This document shows, piece after piece, positions 40,483-50,699 of a DNA stretch of 64,000 nt. Positions within the stretch are counted from its first letter, which is position 1, and each line of letters starts with the position of its first letter. The position numbers were made by a program, and so were the translations under genes. Location of the stretch: the NCBI RefSeq assembly GCF_029379315.1, contig NZ_JAQYWQ010000013.1, positions 1 to 64,000 on the forward strand, given 5' to 3'. Source of the DNA: Nostoc sp. S13. GTDB taxonomy: Bacteria > Cyanobacteriota > Cyanobacteriia > Cyanobacteriales > Nostocaceae. Under the pieces are notes generated by a model. It worked only from the letters and a program-made list of their open reading frames with translations, made no database searches and was not told the DNA's origin.

Positions 40483-41553
40483 GTGGCTGCGAATAACACA
40501 AAAATGACTAAAGCGCCAGAATCTTTAGACTTGTCTAGCTACGACGCTACAGACAAAGCCCTAGATCGTGATTGTACAACCTTATCCCGTCACGTTTTAC
40601 AGCAACTTCAGAGTTTTTCGCCAGATGCACAGGATTTAAGTGCGCTGATGAATCGCATCGCCCTGGCCGGGAAACTGGTTGCTCGTCGCATGAGTCGCGC
40701 CGGTTTAATGGAAGGCGTTCTCGGATTTACTGGGGAAGTTAATGTGCAAGGAGAATCCGTCAAAAAGATGGATGTCTATGCCAATGATGTGTTTATCTCA
40801 GTGTTTAAGCAAAGCGGCTTAGTTTGTCGCCTCGCTTCTGAGGAAATGGAAAATCCCTATTACATCCCGGAAAATTGCCCCATTGGGCGCTATACTCTGC
40901 TGTATGATCCAATTGATGGCTCATCCAACACTGATAACAATCTCAGCTTAGGTTCCATTTTCGCCATTCGCCAACAAGAAGGAACTGATAGCGATCGCAA
41001 AGCAACTGACCTCCTCACCAACGGACGTAAGCAACTCGCTGCTGGATATATCTTGTATGGCCCCTGCACAATGCTGGTTTATACTATAGGTAAGGGCGTT
41101 CATTCCTTTGTCCTTGATCCCAGCTTAGGAGAGTTTATTCTCACACAAGAAAATATCCGCATTCCTAACCACGGGTCTGTTTACAGCGTCAACGAAGGTA
41201 ATTTCTGGCAGTGGGAAGAATCGATTCGAGAATACATCCGCTACGTTCATCGCACAGAAGGCTACAGCGCTCGTTATAGCGGGGCAATGGTGAGCGATAT
41301 CCATAGAATTTTAGTTCAAGGCGGCGTGTTTCTCTACCCAGGTACAATTCAAAACCCAGATGGGAAATTGCGCTTGCTTTATGAAACCGCTCCTCTGGCC
41401 TTTTTGATCGAGCAAGCAGGCGGTCGTGCTACCACAGGACTGATGGATATCTTGGATGTGGTGCCAAAAAAACTGCATCAGCGCACGCCTTTAATTATTG
41501 GTAGTAAAGAGGATGTCGCAAAGGTGGAGTCTTTTACTCAAAACGGACATTAG
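40483..41553 (+). CDS. fbp: Fructose-1,6-bisphosphatase class 1
   Basis: [55 protein letters not shown] start. Confidence 0.96.
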   Translation: MAANNTKMTKAPESLDLSSYDATDKALDRDCTTLSRHVLQQLQSFSPDAQDLSALMNRIALAGKLVARRMSRAGLMEGVLGFTGEVNVQGESVKKMDVYANDVFISVFKQSGLVCRLASEEMENPYYIPENCPIGRYTLLYDPIDGSSNTDNNLSLGSIFAIRQQEGTDSDRKATDLLTNGRKQLAAGYILYGPCTMLVYTIGKGVHSFVLDPSLGEFILTQENIRIPNHGSVYSVNEGNFWQWEESIREYIRYVHRTEGYSARYSGAMVSDIHRILVQGGVFLYPGTIQNPDGKLRLLYETAPLAFLIEQAGGRATTGLMDILDVVPKKLHQRTPLIIGSKEDVAKVESFTQNGH

Positions 41554-41890
41554 TATCGCAAGGCAGAAGACAAAAGAAAATAAAGCTTTATTTACAAGCT
41601 TTTTAAGCTTTTTCAACTCGATAGTTATTTTTGCCATACTGCATTAGAAGACGGTGACAAAAGCATCAAGGATGCGTCTAGCCTATGGCATTAATTAAAA
41701 GTTAATCATGGTGATTTAGGATTGGAAATGGAGAATAGCACTTCTTGAAGATGTATTAAAAATTATCTCAGCTGGCCGATGCGATAAGTGATTGGCAACG
41801 CCACAATTCAGAAGTCACCATCAAATGTTGATGGGTTTTGTCAACTTCACTTAGAAACATCACTATACAGGAGTGAAACAAATTAGAGCT

Positions 41891-43036
41891 ATGACTACCA
41901 ATCATCTACTAGAAATTAAGCAATACGGTCAAAGTATCTGGATCGATAATTTGACCCGTGACATTATTCAATCAGGGGAACTCAAAGACCTGGTTGAAAA
42001 GCAAGGTATCTCTGGGATTACCTCTAACCCTGCTATCTTTGAAAAAGCGATCGCTGGTAACGTTATTTATGATGCCGATATCGAAGCCGGAGTTCGGGCT
42101 GGCTTACCGATATACAAAATTTACGAATCCCTAGTTTTTGCAGATATCCGTAATGCCTGTGATATTTTACGCCCTGTTTATGAAGCCTCGAATAAACTAG
42201 ATGGTTATGTGAGTATCGAAGTACCACCAACCATCGCCGAAGATACTGAAGCAACCATAGCCGAAGCCCGGCGCTATTTCCAAGAAATTGGTCGGGAAAA
42301 TTTGATGATTAAAATTCCGGGTACAGAACCTGGTTTGCCAGCAGTGGAACAGGCGATCGCTGATGGTCTAAATGTCAATATTACGCTACTGTTTTCTGTA
42401 GAAAGCTACATCAACACAGCTTGGGCTTATATTCGGGGCTTAGAAAAACGGGTGGCTGAGGGTAAAGACATCAGTAGAATTGCTTCAGTCGCTAGCTTCT
42501 TCCTGAGTCGGATCGATAGCAACATTGACAGCAAAATTGATGCTAAGTTGAAAAAAGGCGTTGATGATATTGCCGTGGAAGCAAAGCTCAGGACTGTTAA
42601 AGGGAAAGTAGCGATCGCTAACGCGAAGATTGCGTACCAAGAATACAAGAAAATCATTAAAAGCGATCGTTGGCAAGCTTTGGTAGCCAAAGGGGCCACA
42701 GTACAACGGCTACTTTGGGCTAGCACCAGCACCAAAGACCCTAACTACAGAGACGTGATGTATATCGAAGAGTTGATTGGCCGTGATACCGTCAACACCG
42801 TACCACCAGCGACAATTAAAGCTTGTGCCGATCATTGTAACGTAGGCGATCGCTTAGAAACGAATGTAGAAGAAGCTTACACACTGATCGAAAACCTCAA
42901 AGATCCCGACATCAACATCGATCTCGAAGCCGTAATGGATGAACTGTTAGTCGAAGGTATTGACAAGTTTATCCAGCCCTTCCAGTCCTTGATGAACTCT
43001 TTAGAAGAAAAGATCAAGGTATTGTCACCAGTGTAG
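41891..43036 (+). CDS. tal: Transaldolase
   Basis: SIWIDNLTRDIIQSGELKDLVEKQGISGITSNPAIFEKAI; MIKIPGTEPGLPAVEQAIADGLNVNITLLFS. Confidence 0.95.
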   Translation: MTTNHLLEIKQYGQSIWIDNLTRDIIQSGELKDLVEKQGISGITSNPAIFEKAIAGNVIYDADIEAGVRAGLPIYKIYESLVFADIRNACDILRPVYEASNKLDGYVSIEVPPTIAEDTEATIAEARRYFQEIGRENLMIKIPGTEPGLPAVEQAIADGLNVNITLLFSVESYINTAWAYIRGLEKRVAEGKDISRIASVASFFLSRIDSNIDSKIDAKLKKGVDDIAVEAKLRTVKGKVAIANAKIAYQEYKKIIKSDRWQALVAKGATVQRLLWASTSTKDPNYRDVMYIEELIGRDTVNTVPPATIKACADHCNVGDRLETNVEEAYTLIENLKDPDINIDLEAVMDELLVEGIDKFIQPFQSLMNSLEEKIKVLSPV

Positions 43037-43037
43037 G

Positions 43038-43200
43038 GCTAGGGAGTGGGGATGAGCAAGATAAGGGGGATGAGGGAGATAAGGGGGACAAGGGAGATAA
43101 GGGGGACAAGGATATAAGGAAAGTGTTTTCCCAATGCCCCATGCCCCATGCCCCATGCCCCATGCCCCATGCCCCATGCCCCATGCCCAATCCCCAATCT
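43038..43200. repeat. G-rich (GGGGGAYRAGGGAGATAA-type) array followed by CCCATGC heptamer array
   Basis: Between tal and zwf; about eight CCCATGC/CCCCATG units at ~43138-43190. Confidence 0.9.
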
Positions 43201-43231
43201 CAAAATCCAAAATCCAAAATCCAAAATTCCT

Positions 43232-44761
43232 ATGGTTAGTCTGCTAGAAAATCCCTTGCGCGTTGGTCTCCAACAACAAGGGATGCCCGAACCCCAGATT
43301 ATAGTTATTTTTGGCGCTTCTGGTGATCTCACCTGGCGCAAACTAGTGCCAGCACTTTACAAATTACGGCGAGAACGGCGTATTCCACCAGAAACTACCA
43401 TTGTCGGTGTGGCACGTCGAGAGTGGAGCCACGATTACTTCCGTGAACAGATGCAAAAAGGCATGGAAGAGGCACATCCCGATGTCGATTTAGGGGAACT
43501 CTGGCAAGACTTCTCTCAAGGACTGTTCTACAGTCCTGGGGATATAGACAACCCCGAAGGCTACCTGAAACTAAAAAACTTATTGACTGAATTAGACGAA
43601 AAACGGGGCACGCGAGGGAATCGGATGTTTTACCTCTCAGTTGCCCCCTCATTTTTTCCCGAAGCCATTAAGCAGCTGGGAAGCGCCGGGATGCTAGAAG
43701 ATCCCTACAAACATCGTCTAGTAATTGAAAAACCCTTTGGGCGGGACTTGTCTTCTGCCCAGAGTCTTAACCAAGTGGTACAGAAATTTTGCAAAGAAAA
43801 CCAAGTTTACCGCATTGACCACTACTTGGGTAAAGAAACAGTCCAGAATTTACTGGTGTTTCGCTTTGCGAATGCAATTTTTGAGCCGTTGTGGAATCGT
43901 CAATTTGTTGACCATGTGCAAATTACCGTGGCAGAAACCGTCGGAGTGGAAGACCGGGCTGGTTACTATGAAAGTGCCGGCGCACTGCGGGATATGTTGC
44001 AAAATCACCTCATGCAACTTTACTGCCTAACGGCGATGGAAGCACCGAACGCAATGGATGCCGACAGCATCCGCACAGAAAAAGTCAAGGTACTCCGAGC
44101 GACTCGTCTAGCTGATGTTCACAATCTATCACGTTCAGCAGTACGCGGTCAGTATAGTGCTGGCTGGATGAAGGGTCAAGCAGTGCCAGGGTATCATACA
44201 GAGCCAGGCGTTAATCCCAACTCCACCACACCCACTTACGTAGCGATGAAGTTTTTGGTAGACAACTGGCGCTGGAAAGGTGTTCCTTTCTACTTGCGTA
44301 CTGGGAAGCGGATGCCGAAAAAAGTCAGTGAGATTTCGATTCACTTCCGCGAAGTTCCTTCTCGGATGTTCCAATCTGCCGCCCAACAGACAAACGCCAA
44401 TATTTTGGCGATGCGGATTCAGCCGAATGAAGGTATTTCCCTGCGTTTTGATGTCAAAATGCCGGGGGCAGAATTCCGCACCCGTTCCGTAGACATGGAC
44501 TTTAGTTATGGTTCCTTTGGCATCCAAGCAACATCCGATGCCTACGATCGCCTATTCCTTGATTGTATGATGGGTGATCAAACATTGTTCACACGGGCGG
44601 ACGAAGTAGAAGCAGCTTGGCAGGTAGTAAATCCAGCCCTTTCCGTTTGGGATGCACCCGCCGACGCAACTACTATTCCCCAATATGAAGCCGGTACCTG
44701 GGAACCAGCAGAAGCAGAATTCTTAATTAACCAGGATGGACGTCGCTGGCGCAGACTCTAA
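43232..44761 (+). CDS. zwf: Glucose-6-phosphate 1-dehydrogenase
   Basis: [44 protein letters not shown] at 43232 preferred; ORF-track start lies in the repeat array. Confidence 0.97.
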   Translation: MVSLLENPLRVGLQQQGMPEPQIIVIFGASGDLTWRKLVPALYKLRRERRIPPETTIVGVARREWSHDYFREQMQKGMEEAHPDVDLGELWQDFSQGLFYSPGDIDNPEGYLKLKNLLTELDEKRGTRGNRMFYLSVAPSFFPEAIKQLGSAGMLEDPYKHRLVIEKPFGRDLSSAQSLNQVVQKFCKENQVYRIDHYLGKETVQNLLVFRFANAIFEPLWNRQFVDHVQITVAETVGVEDRAGYYESAGALRDMLQNHLMQLYCLTAMEAPNAMDADSIRTEKVKVLRATRLADVHNLSRSAVRGQYSAGWMKGQAVPGYHTEPGVNPNSTTPTYVAMKFLVDNWRWKGVPFYLRTGKRMPKKVSEISIHFREVPSRMFQSAAQQTNANILAMRIQPNEGISLRFDVKMPGAEFRTRSVDMDFSYGSFGIQATSDAYDRLFLDCMMGDQTLFTRADEVEAAWQVVNPALSVWDAPADATTIPQYEAGTWEPAEAEFLINQDGRRWRRL

Positions 44762-44920
44762 AATTTTAGATTTTAGATTTTAGATTTTAGATTAGGGACG
44801 GCAAAATAGGGAATAGGGAATATCAAAAACTATTACCAATTACTAATTACCAGTTCTTAATCCAAAATCTCAAATCTCAAATCTCAAATCCAAAATCCAA
44901 AATCCAAAATCCAAAATTCC
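44762..44920. repeat. Heptamer arrays (ATTTTAG)n and (CAAATCT/CAAAATC)n before opcA
   Basis: Directly visible STRR-like tandem heptamers between zwf and opcA. Confidence 0.9.
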
Positions 44921-44922
44921 TT

Positions 44923-46299
44923 ATGGCTCCCCAAGCTTCTACAATTTTTTCACTTCAGGCACCAAAAGATATTTCGCTTGACGAATTAGATGCGGAACTG
45001 AGTCAAATTTGGCAAAGCTACGGCATTAGTGGCGATAACGGTGGGCTTCCTGCTGCGACTCGGGCCACTACATTTACCTTAGTGGTTTACGAACCGGAAG
45101 AAACCCAATATCTTTTGGCTTCTTTGGGATTTTACAACGGCCCGCTTGACGGAATTTTAGGGCCTCAGATGCAAGCTGCGCTGCGGCAAGTGCAGATAAA
45201 ATATGCACTGCCAGATACTGGAATAGCAACACCTCAAACCCTGGCTATCTTGAGAGAAGAATTCGCCAAACGTCAAGGAAACGGGGCTACGGGGGATAAT
45301 GGTTCTGTTAGTATTCCCAGCTTAAATGCTCCAAGCCCTAGAATTGCCGATGAAATCGCCCTCCGCAACCCCTGCCGCATCATTGCGCTATTTCCCATTA
45401 CTGGCGAAGATAAAGGGGTCAAGGCTCAAGTTTCTGCCTATTGCCCCATCCAAAAGCAATCGTCAAGCACACTAATCTGCTGCGAGTATATAACTCTCAG
45501 TGGAACTGCTGCTGCCTTGGAACGGATTGGGGGCATGATTCCAGCATTATTAATTGGCGGCTTACCAAAGTTTATTTGGTGGAAAGCAACACCAGACCCA
45601 AACAACACACTATTCAAGCGGTTGGCAGCAGTCTGCAATAATGTGATTGTCGATTCTTGCCGTTTTAACGAGCCAGAAAGTGATTTACTCCGCCTAGAAG
45701 AGTTGGTAGAAAGTGGTATTCCTCTAGCTGACTTGAACTGGCGTCGCCTTGCATCATGGCAAGAGTTGACAGCTGAAGCCTACGACTCACCCCACCGTCG
45801 TGCGGCGCTTAGAGAAGTTGATCGAGTAACTATTGATTACGAAAAAGGCAACCCCGCCCAAGCTTTGCTATTTTTGGGCTGGTTGGCAAGTCGGTTAGAA
45901 TGGCTGCCAGTTTCCTATCAAAAGGAAACCGGAGATTACGATATCACTAGAATTCGCTTCGTTGCTCAAGATCAACGGCAAGTAGAAGCCGAGTTAGCAG
46001 GAGTTCCGGTTGCTGATGTGGGTGAGATTGTCGGTGACTTAATTGCCTTGCGCCTCAGTTCGACAAATCCGCAGGCAGACTGTGGTACAGTGATTTGTTC
46101 GGAAACTGGTGGTTGTATGCGGATGGAAACCCACGGTGGTGCCCAATCTGCCGGTTTGTTTCAACAAGTGACTTCACTTTCGGAACAAAAGGCGGAAGCA
46201 TTGCTGAGTCAGCAAGTGCAACGTTGGGGCCGTGAGTCACTTTTTGAAGAAAGCCTGGGAGTGGCAGCGAATATTTTCAAACTTGAAACAAATAGTTAG
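44923..46299 (+). CDS. opcA: G6PDH assembly/activator protein OpcA
   Basis: Immediately downstream of zwf; peptidoglycan-binding-like N-terminal segment (LASLGFYNGPLDGILGPQMQAALRQVQ) followed by an OpcA-like domain. Confidence 0.93.
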   Translation: MAPQASTIFSLQAPKDISLDELDAELSQIWQSYGISGDNGGLPAATRATTFTLVVYEPEETQYLLASLGFYNGPLDGILGPQMQAALRQVQIKYALPDTGIATPQTLAILREEFAKRQGNGATGDNGSVSIPSLNAPSPRIADEIALRNPCRIIALFPITGEDKGVKAQVSAYCPIQKQSSSTLICCEYITLSGTAAALERIGGMIPALLIGGLPKFIWWKATPDPNNTLFKRLAAVCNNVIVDSCRFNEPESDLLRLEELVESGIPLADLNWRRLASWQELTAEAYDSPHRRAALREVDRVTIDYEKGNPAQALLFLGWLASRLEWLPVSYQKETGDYDITRIRFVAQDQRQVEAELAGVPVADVGEIVGDLIALRLSSTNPQADCGTVICSETGGCMRMETHGGAQSAGLFQQVTSLSEQKAEALLSQQVQRWGRESLFEESLGVAANIFKLETNS

Positions 46300-46534
46300 C
46301 TTCGCCTGGAAAGAATAAAAGTTACCAAAATTACGAAAATCAAACACAAGCTCTTCAGATTTTTGGATATTTCCATAATCTGGAGGGTTTTTCTATTTTC
46401 CTTGGTTTTACTTGAAAAGCTTTGAACTTATTAAGCTGTTACACATTTAACTTGCATAATTAAGGCGGCCAAGATGCCCACCCCACAAGAGTTATATAAA
46501 TTTTAGATATGTAAACTAGATGTGGTTTAGCTTA

Positions 46535-46621
46535 GACATCTCCAGAAATTAAATATGCGTTATCTAGAACCCTTGTAGAGACGCGAAATTTCGCGTCTCT
46601 ACATTCTTTTTCGGAGATGTC
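46535..46621. mobile_element. MITE-like element, family A (87 bp, TA flanks)
   Basis: TA-GACATCTCCAGAAATTAAATATGCG...CATTCTTTTTCGGAGATGTC-TA; reverse complement differs from 15679-15765 at one position. Confidence 0.9.
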
Positions 46622-46863
46622 TATTGAAGAAGAATGTAGAATTCAGAATCAATTCTTTAACGAACCGCAAACGCGAGTGCGTCTCGTAGAGAAGAAGCCA
46701 AAGGAAGAAAAGGAAGAAAAGGAAGAAAAGAAAGAAATATTTATGGGGTTCTTACTTTTAACTTTTAACTTTTGACTTTTGACTTCCCCGTTCGCGTAGC
46801 GTCTCCAAGAGTTGGGGCTGACTCCTGAATTCTGTTTCGATAAAAACAGCAGAGGCTACAAAC

Positions 46864-48360
46864 CTACCTAACCGAAAATGCCTCGTTGAATCGCCGTGTC
46901 ACAGGCTCAGTGATGAATGTCAAAATTGACTTTTTACGAGTGACAATTTCACCTGTAGCACTCATACCTGGTGTAAATTCTACTTCTTGGCCCCGCACGT
47001 TAACTGAGTGTTTATTTAGCTTAATTCTTGTAGGAAAAACTAAGCCTAATTCTTTATCAATAATTGCATTTGGACTGACTTGCATAACTTCGCCCTCCAC
47101 AATGCCAAATTCCTGGAAGGGGAAAGTAGCCATTTTCACTTTTGCCCTCATTCCTTGACGAATAAACCCAATATCGCGGTTGAGAACTTTTACCTCTAGA
47201 AGCATTTCTTCCCCTTCCGGCAAAATTGACACTAATTCTTCACCCGATTGTACTGGCCCCTTGGTGGCTTTGACTCTGTAAATCGTACCAGCAACGGGAG
47301 CCTGAATCGTATCCAAAGCTTGCTGTTTTCTCGCCTGCTCTAATTGACCTTTAACTGTTGTCAGTTCTTCTTTACGCTTGTTGAACTGGGTTAAAATTTC
47401 ACTTTGGCGTTCTGATGCTACACGCTGGGACTGACTGCGTGCACCGTTGTAAGCTTGTTCTGCTTGGTGAATTTCTTGGACTTGGGCAGAAATATCTTTT
47501 TCTAATGATGTGACTTTATCTTGAGCCTCTGTGATTTTATTCTGGGCGTTAGTCACTTCATCTTTTGATCTAGTGATTTCTGTCTTTGCACGAGTTAATT
47601 TTTCTTGGGCATCCAAGTAATCTACACGAGGTACAGCGCCAGTAGTAATTAGGGTGCGTAGGCTTTTTTCCCTTTCTTGTGCAAGTGCCAAATTACTTTC
47701 AATTTTAATTCGGATGCTATCTGCATTCACAAGGTTGGTTTGAGCATTCCCAACGCTGCTTTTGGCATTAACTAAGTTGTCTTGCAACCGAGTCAAACGG
47801 ACTTTGGCTTGATTGATCAGTGCTATTTGGCGATTTGCTTCTGCTTCAGCCGCAGCTTGACGCGCTTGGTAGTCTTGTAGACGGGAGCTTAAAAGTTCAT
47901 CTTGCAGTTTTGTCCCAGCAGTTTTGCCTCCAGTGCGTTCTGCATTCAAACGTTGTAAATCGTCTTGAATTAATCTAGTGGATTGGGCTAGGCGAGAAAC
48001 ATCGGTTATTTGCAAGTCTGGATCTTTTTGAATCAGAATTTGACCTTTAGTAACGTGATCGCCTTCTTGCACTTTGACGGCGACAATTGACCCTCCACCC
48101 AAGGATGTCACCGGTCTTACCTGTGTGGAAGCAATTAATTCCCCTGGTGCTGTTGCTACTTCATCTATTTGCGAGAAGTTGGCCCAGGCGATCGCCCCAA
48201 ATACGATCGCGGTCATCGTTCCCGCTAATAATCTAGTATACAGAGGTGGCAATTCCTGTACCGCCTTCCCCAATTCATAGGTGAGTTGTTCCTCTGGTTG
48301 GGCGAATCGCTCTTTTGTCTGACGTGCTTGAGCAGCATTTGCAGCTAAGGAAGATTTCAT
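46864..48360 (-). CDS. HlyD family secretion/efflux adaptor protein
   Basis: N-terminal TM, SLGGGSIVAVKVQEGDHVTKGQILIQKD lipoyl-like half, coiled coil, APVAGTIYRVKATKGPVQSGEELVSILP second half. Confidence 0.9.
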   Translation of the reverse strand: MKSSLAANAAQARQTKERFAQPEEQLTYELGKAVQELPPLYTRLLAGTMTAIVFGAIAWANFSQIDEVATAPGELIASTQVRPVTSLGGGSIVAVKVQEGDHVTKGQILIQKDPDLQITDVSRLAQSTRLIQDDLQRLNAERTGGKTAGTKLQDELLSSRLQDYQARQAAAEAEANRQIALINQAKVRLTRLQDNLVNAKSSVGNAQTNLVNADSIRIKIESNLALAQEREKSLRTLITTGAVPRVDYLDAQEKLTRAKTEITRSKDEVTNAQNKITEAQDKVTSLEKDISAQVQEIHQAEQAYNGARSQSQRVASERQSEILTQFNKRKEELTTVKGQLEQARKQQALDTIQAPVAGTIYRVKATKGPVQSGEELVSILPEGEEMLLEVKVLNRDIGFIRQGMRAKVKMATFPFQEFGIVEGEVMQVSPNAIIDKELGLVFPTRIKLNKHSVNVRGQEVEFTPGMSATGEIVTRKKSILTFITEPVTRRFNEAFSVR

Positions 48361-48372
48361 AGAATTTTAGAT

Positions 48373-48551
48373 TATTGGTAATTGGGCATTGGGCATTGGG
48401 GATTGGGCATTGGGGATTGGGCATTGGGGATTGGGCATTGAGAATTGAACACTAGGGATTGAGAATTGAGAATTGGGCACTAGGGATTGAGAATTGAAGA
48501 TTAAGTTTATGTCCCATGCCCCATGCCCCATGCCCCATGCCCCATGCCCCA
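48373..48551. repeat. Heptamer arrays (GGGCATT/GGGGATT/GAGAATT)n and (CCCATGC)n
   Basis: Directly visible tandem heptamers between two minus-strand genes. Confidence 0.9.
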
Positions 48552-48560
48552 TTACCTAAT

Positions 48561-49436
48561 TCAAACCGCTAGATAGCGCCGCAAAAAATTTTCTAATGTC
48601 TCTAACTGGAAGTTAAAAATCGCTTCTAAATTGTCAATTTCATCTTTTGTACAGAAAAATTCATTTGCTAGCAATGTGCGATAAGTTCCCAAAGCTTTTT
48701 GGATTTGGGGATTAAATAAACCTAATGCACTCTGTAACCCATCAATGGCAAATAATGGTGAGTTAATTATTACTGGCTGTTTGTTGAAGATCCGACCAAA
48801 AATTCGGGGAATATCTTCTCGTAATAAAATCTCCGGCCCTCCCACTGCTAAAATCTGGTTGCGAGCGGCTTCAACTGTCACAGAATCCACCACTATCTTT
48901 GCCAAATCATCGGTACTAACAATTGAAGTACGGTTTTTGCGATCGCCAATGAGCAGATACAATCCTGTTTCCCGAAATCGTTCTACTAGTGGCAGCAAGT
49001 TAGATGCTAATCCAGATGGGCGTAAAATAGTGTAATTTAAGCCACTAGCTGCCAAATATCGCTCTACTGCTCGTTTGGCTTTGAACACAGGAGCATCTTC
49101 ATACCCGCGATCGGCTCCTAATACGGAAATGAAGACAAAATGCTCTACACCATTGGCTTTTGCTTGATCAATGAGTTCAATATTAGCGCGGTAATCTAAA
49201 GATAGAGCATCGCTATCAGAACCGTGGGCGCTGATAATATACTGGATATCCCGACTAGCTTTCTCTATATCTTTTTCTTCTAGCAAGTCACCGAGGAAAA
49301 TTTCTGCACCCCGGTGTTCTAACTCGCTGTAACGCGAACTAAGGCGGACAAATGCCCGCACAGACTGTTCTCGTTGTCGTAGGAGTCGCACAACTCTACG
49401 ACCAATTCCTCCGGTTGCTCCAGTTACTAGAAACAT
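48561..49436 (-). CDS. NAD(P)-binding SDR/NmrA-like protein
   Basis: FLVTGATGGIGRRVVRLLRQREQSVRAFVRLSS; atypical-SDR NADP motif. Confidence 0.88.
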   Translation of the reverse strand: MFLVTGATGGIGRRVVRLLRQREQSVRAFVRLSSRYSELEHRGAEIFLGDLLEEKDIEKASRDIQYIISAHGSDSDALSLDYRANIELIDQAKANGVEHFVFISVLGADRGYEDAPVFKAKRAVERYLAASGLNYTILRPSGLASNLLPLVERFRETGLYLLIGDRKNRTSIVSTDDLAKIVVDSVTVEAARNQILAVGGPEILLREDIPRIFGRIFNKQPVIINSPLFAIDGLQSALGLFNPQIQKALGTYRTLLANEFFCTKDEIDNLEAIFNFQLETLENFLRRYLAV

Positions 49437-49517
49437 ATAAATACCTAAGTTGAATAGTTACAGTGTTTATATAGCGATGTCTTACGACTAGCCGCTCCGC
49501 GTCTACGCTCATTTGTA

Positions 49518-49615
49518 TGCAATACTGACCTCACTTCCATTCCTCTCTCCTAAAAGAAGGGAGGCTTTGAATCTTACTCCTCTTCCCTACTAGGGAAGCG
49601 GTTGGGGGTTAGGTC
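49518..49615 (-). repeat. REP-like double-hairpin repeat
   Basis: GACCTCACTTCCATTCCTCTCTCCTAAAAG...CTACTAGGGAAGCGGTTGGGGGTTAGGTC; inverted relative to 50353-50454. Confidence 0.8.
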
Positions 49616-49711
49616 TCTATTAGCCAATAGGTCACACCTTATTTATTTTAATCTTTAAAAATTATCCCCCATATCTTTATAAATGTGGGGGATAGGGTAA
49701 CGGGATTAGTT

Positions 49712-49867
49712 TTACTGGCTCAACAAGTTAATAGCCTGTTCAAGGGACATCTTAGCCTTATGCAAGTTCGGCAGGTTCTCCTGGTCGTATCGGTCAGGAT
49801 AGCTCATTTTCCTGCCCTCTAAAGTTATCCGAATTAGTGCTGCTTGCTCATCTGTGGGTGAATTCAT
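49712..49867 (-). CDS. Small hypothetical protein (51 aa)
   Basis: MNSPTDEQAALIRITLEGRKMSYPDRYDQENLPNLHKAKMSLEQAINLLSQ*; below the ORF-track cutoff. Confidence 0.5.
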   Translation of the reverse strand: MNSPTDEQAALIRITLEGRKMSYPDRYDQENLPNLHKAKMSLEQAINLLSQ

Positions 49868-49873
49868 CTCCTC

Positions 49874-50023
49874 TATAGGACTGATATTTGATTTTTGAAA
49901 TATACGTAGGGTGCGTTACGCCAAAGGCTAACGCACCACCTCTGATTCCAGGTGCGTTACGCTACGCGATAACACACCCTACATATACTTAGATTTTTTC
50001 AAAAATCAAATCGGATTGCTATA
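49874..50023. mobile_element. MITE-like element, family B (150 bp)
   Basis: TATAGGACTGATATTTGATTTTTGAAA...TTTTTCAAAAATCAAATCGGATTGCTATA; interior contains GTAGGGTGCGTTACGC...GATAACACACCCTAC. Confidence 0.8.
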
Positions 50024-50045
50024 TAGCAGAACTGATTACCTGCGG

Positions 50046-50297
50046 AAAACACTGAAATGAGTAAGTCAAAAGTCATTTTGCTTGCTTAAAACACTGAAAT
50101 GAGAAAGCAAACACAGCTTTTGAGTAAGCCAAAGGTCATTTTGCTTGCTTAAAACACTGAAATGAGAAAGCAAACACAGCTTTTGAGTAAGTCAAAGGTC
50201 ATTTTGCTTGCTGAAAACACTGAAATGAGAAAGCAAACACAGCTTTTGAGTAAGCCAAATGCCATTTTGAATAAGTCAAATGCCATTTTGCTTATTA
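50046..50297. repeat. 63-bp tandem repeat, ~4 copies (first lacks 21 bp, last degenerate)
   Basis: Unit AAAACACTGAAATGAGAAAGCAAACACAGCTTTTGAGTAAGCCAAAGGTCATTTTGCTTGCTT at 50088, 50151, 50214. Confidence 0.95.
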
Positions 50298-50352
50298 AAT
50301 TCGACTTGATCCATTTTTTAGATGCATTAACTAGTAACTTAAATTCAATACA

Positions 50353-50454
50353 GACCTAACCCCCAGCCCCTTCCCTACAAGGGAAGGGGAGTAAAACTCA
50401 AAGCCTCTCTCCTTTTAGGAGAGAGGAATGGAAGTGAGGTCACACTGTATTGCA
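50353..50454 (+). repeat. REP-like double-hairpin repeat
   Basis: GACCTAACCCCCAGCCCCTTCCCTacAAGGGAAGGGG...CCTCTCTCCTTTTAGGAGAGAGGAATGGAAGTGAGGTC. Confidence 0.85.
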
Positions 50455-50699
50455 ACAAACGAGAAGCGCTATATTTTTCATTAGTCCGAAGAGGTGAACT
50501 TTGTTTGTATAGCTGCAAATGACCTTGGTTAGGGCTTAAATTAGTACTAATATCCCAGGTTTAGTTGCTTTTTATCTAGAATTTACGGCATTCTATATGC
50601 TGAGTTGAAATCGTTGAACAAGGATTTAGAGCAGTAAGTATAATGCCTTGACAAGTTTTGCTGGTATAGAAAAGTGGATGTATGTAAGGAGACTTATAG

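Noticed and set aside
43148-43231. N-terminal extension of zwf ([28 protein letters not shown])
   Set aside because: Encoded by CCCATGC heptamers; canonical start [22 protein letters not shown] is at 43232.
44135-44527. 130-aa ORF antisense to zwf
   Set aside because: Shadow ORF of a conserved gene.
50046-50297. Possible CRISPR array
   Set aside because: Whole 63-bp units repeat with no unique spacers and no cas genes nearby; it is a tandem repeat.
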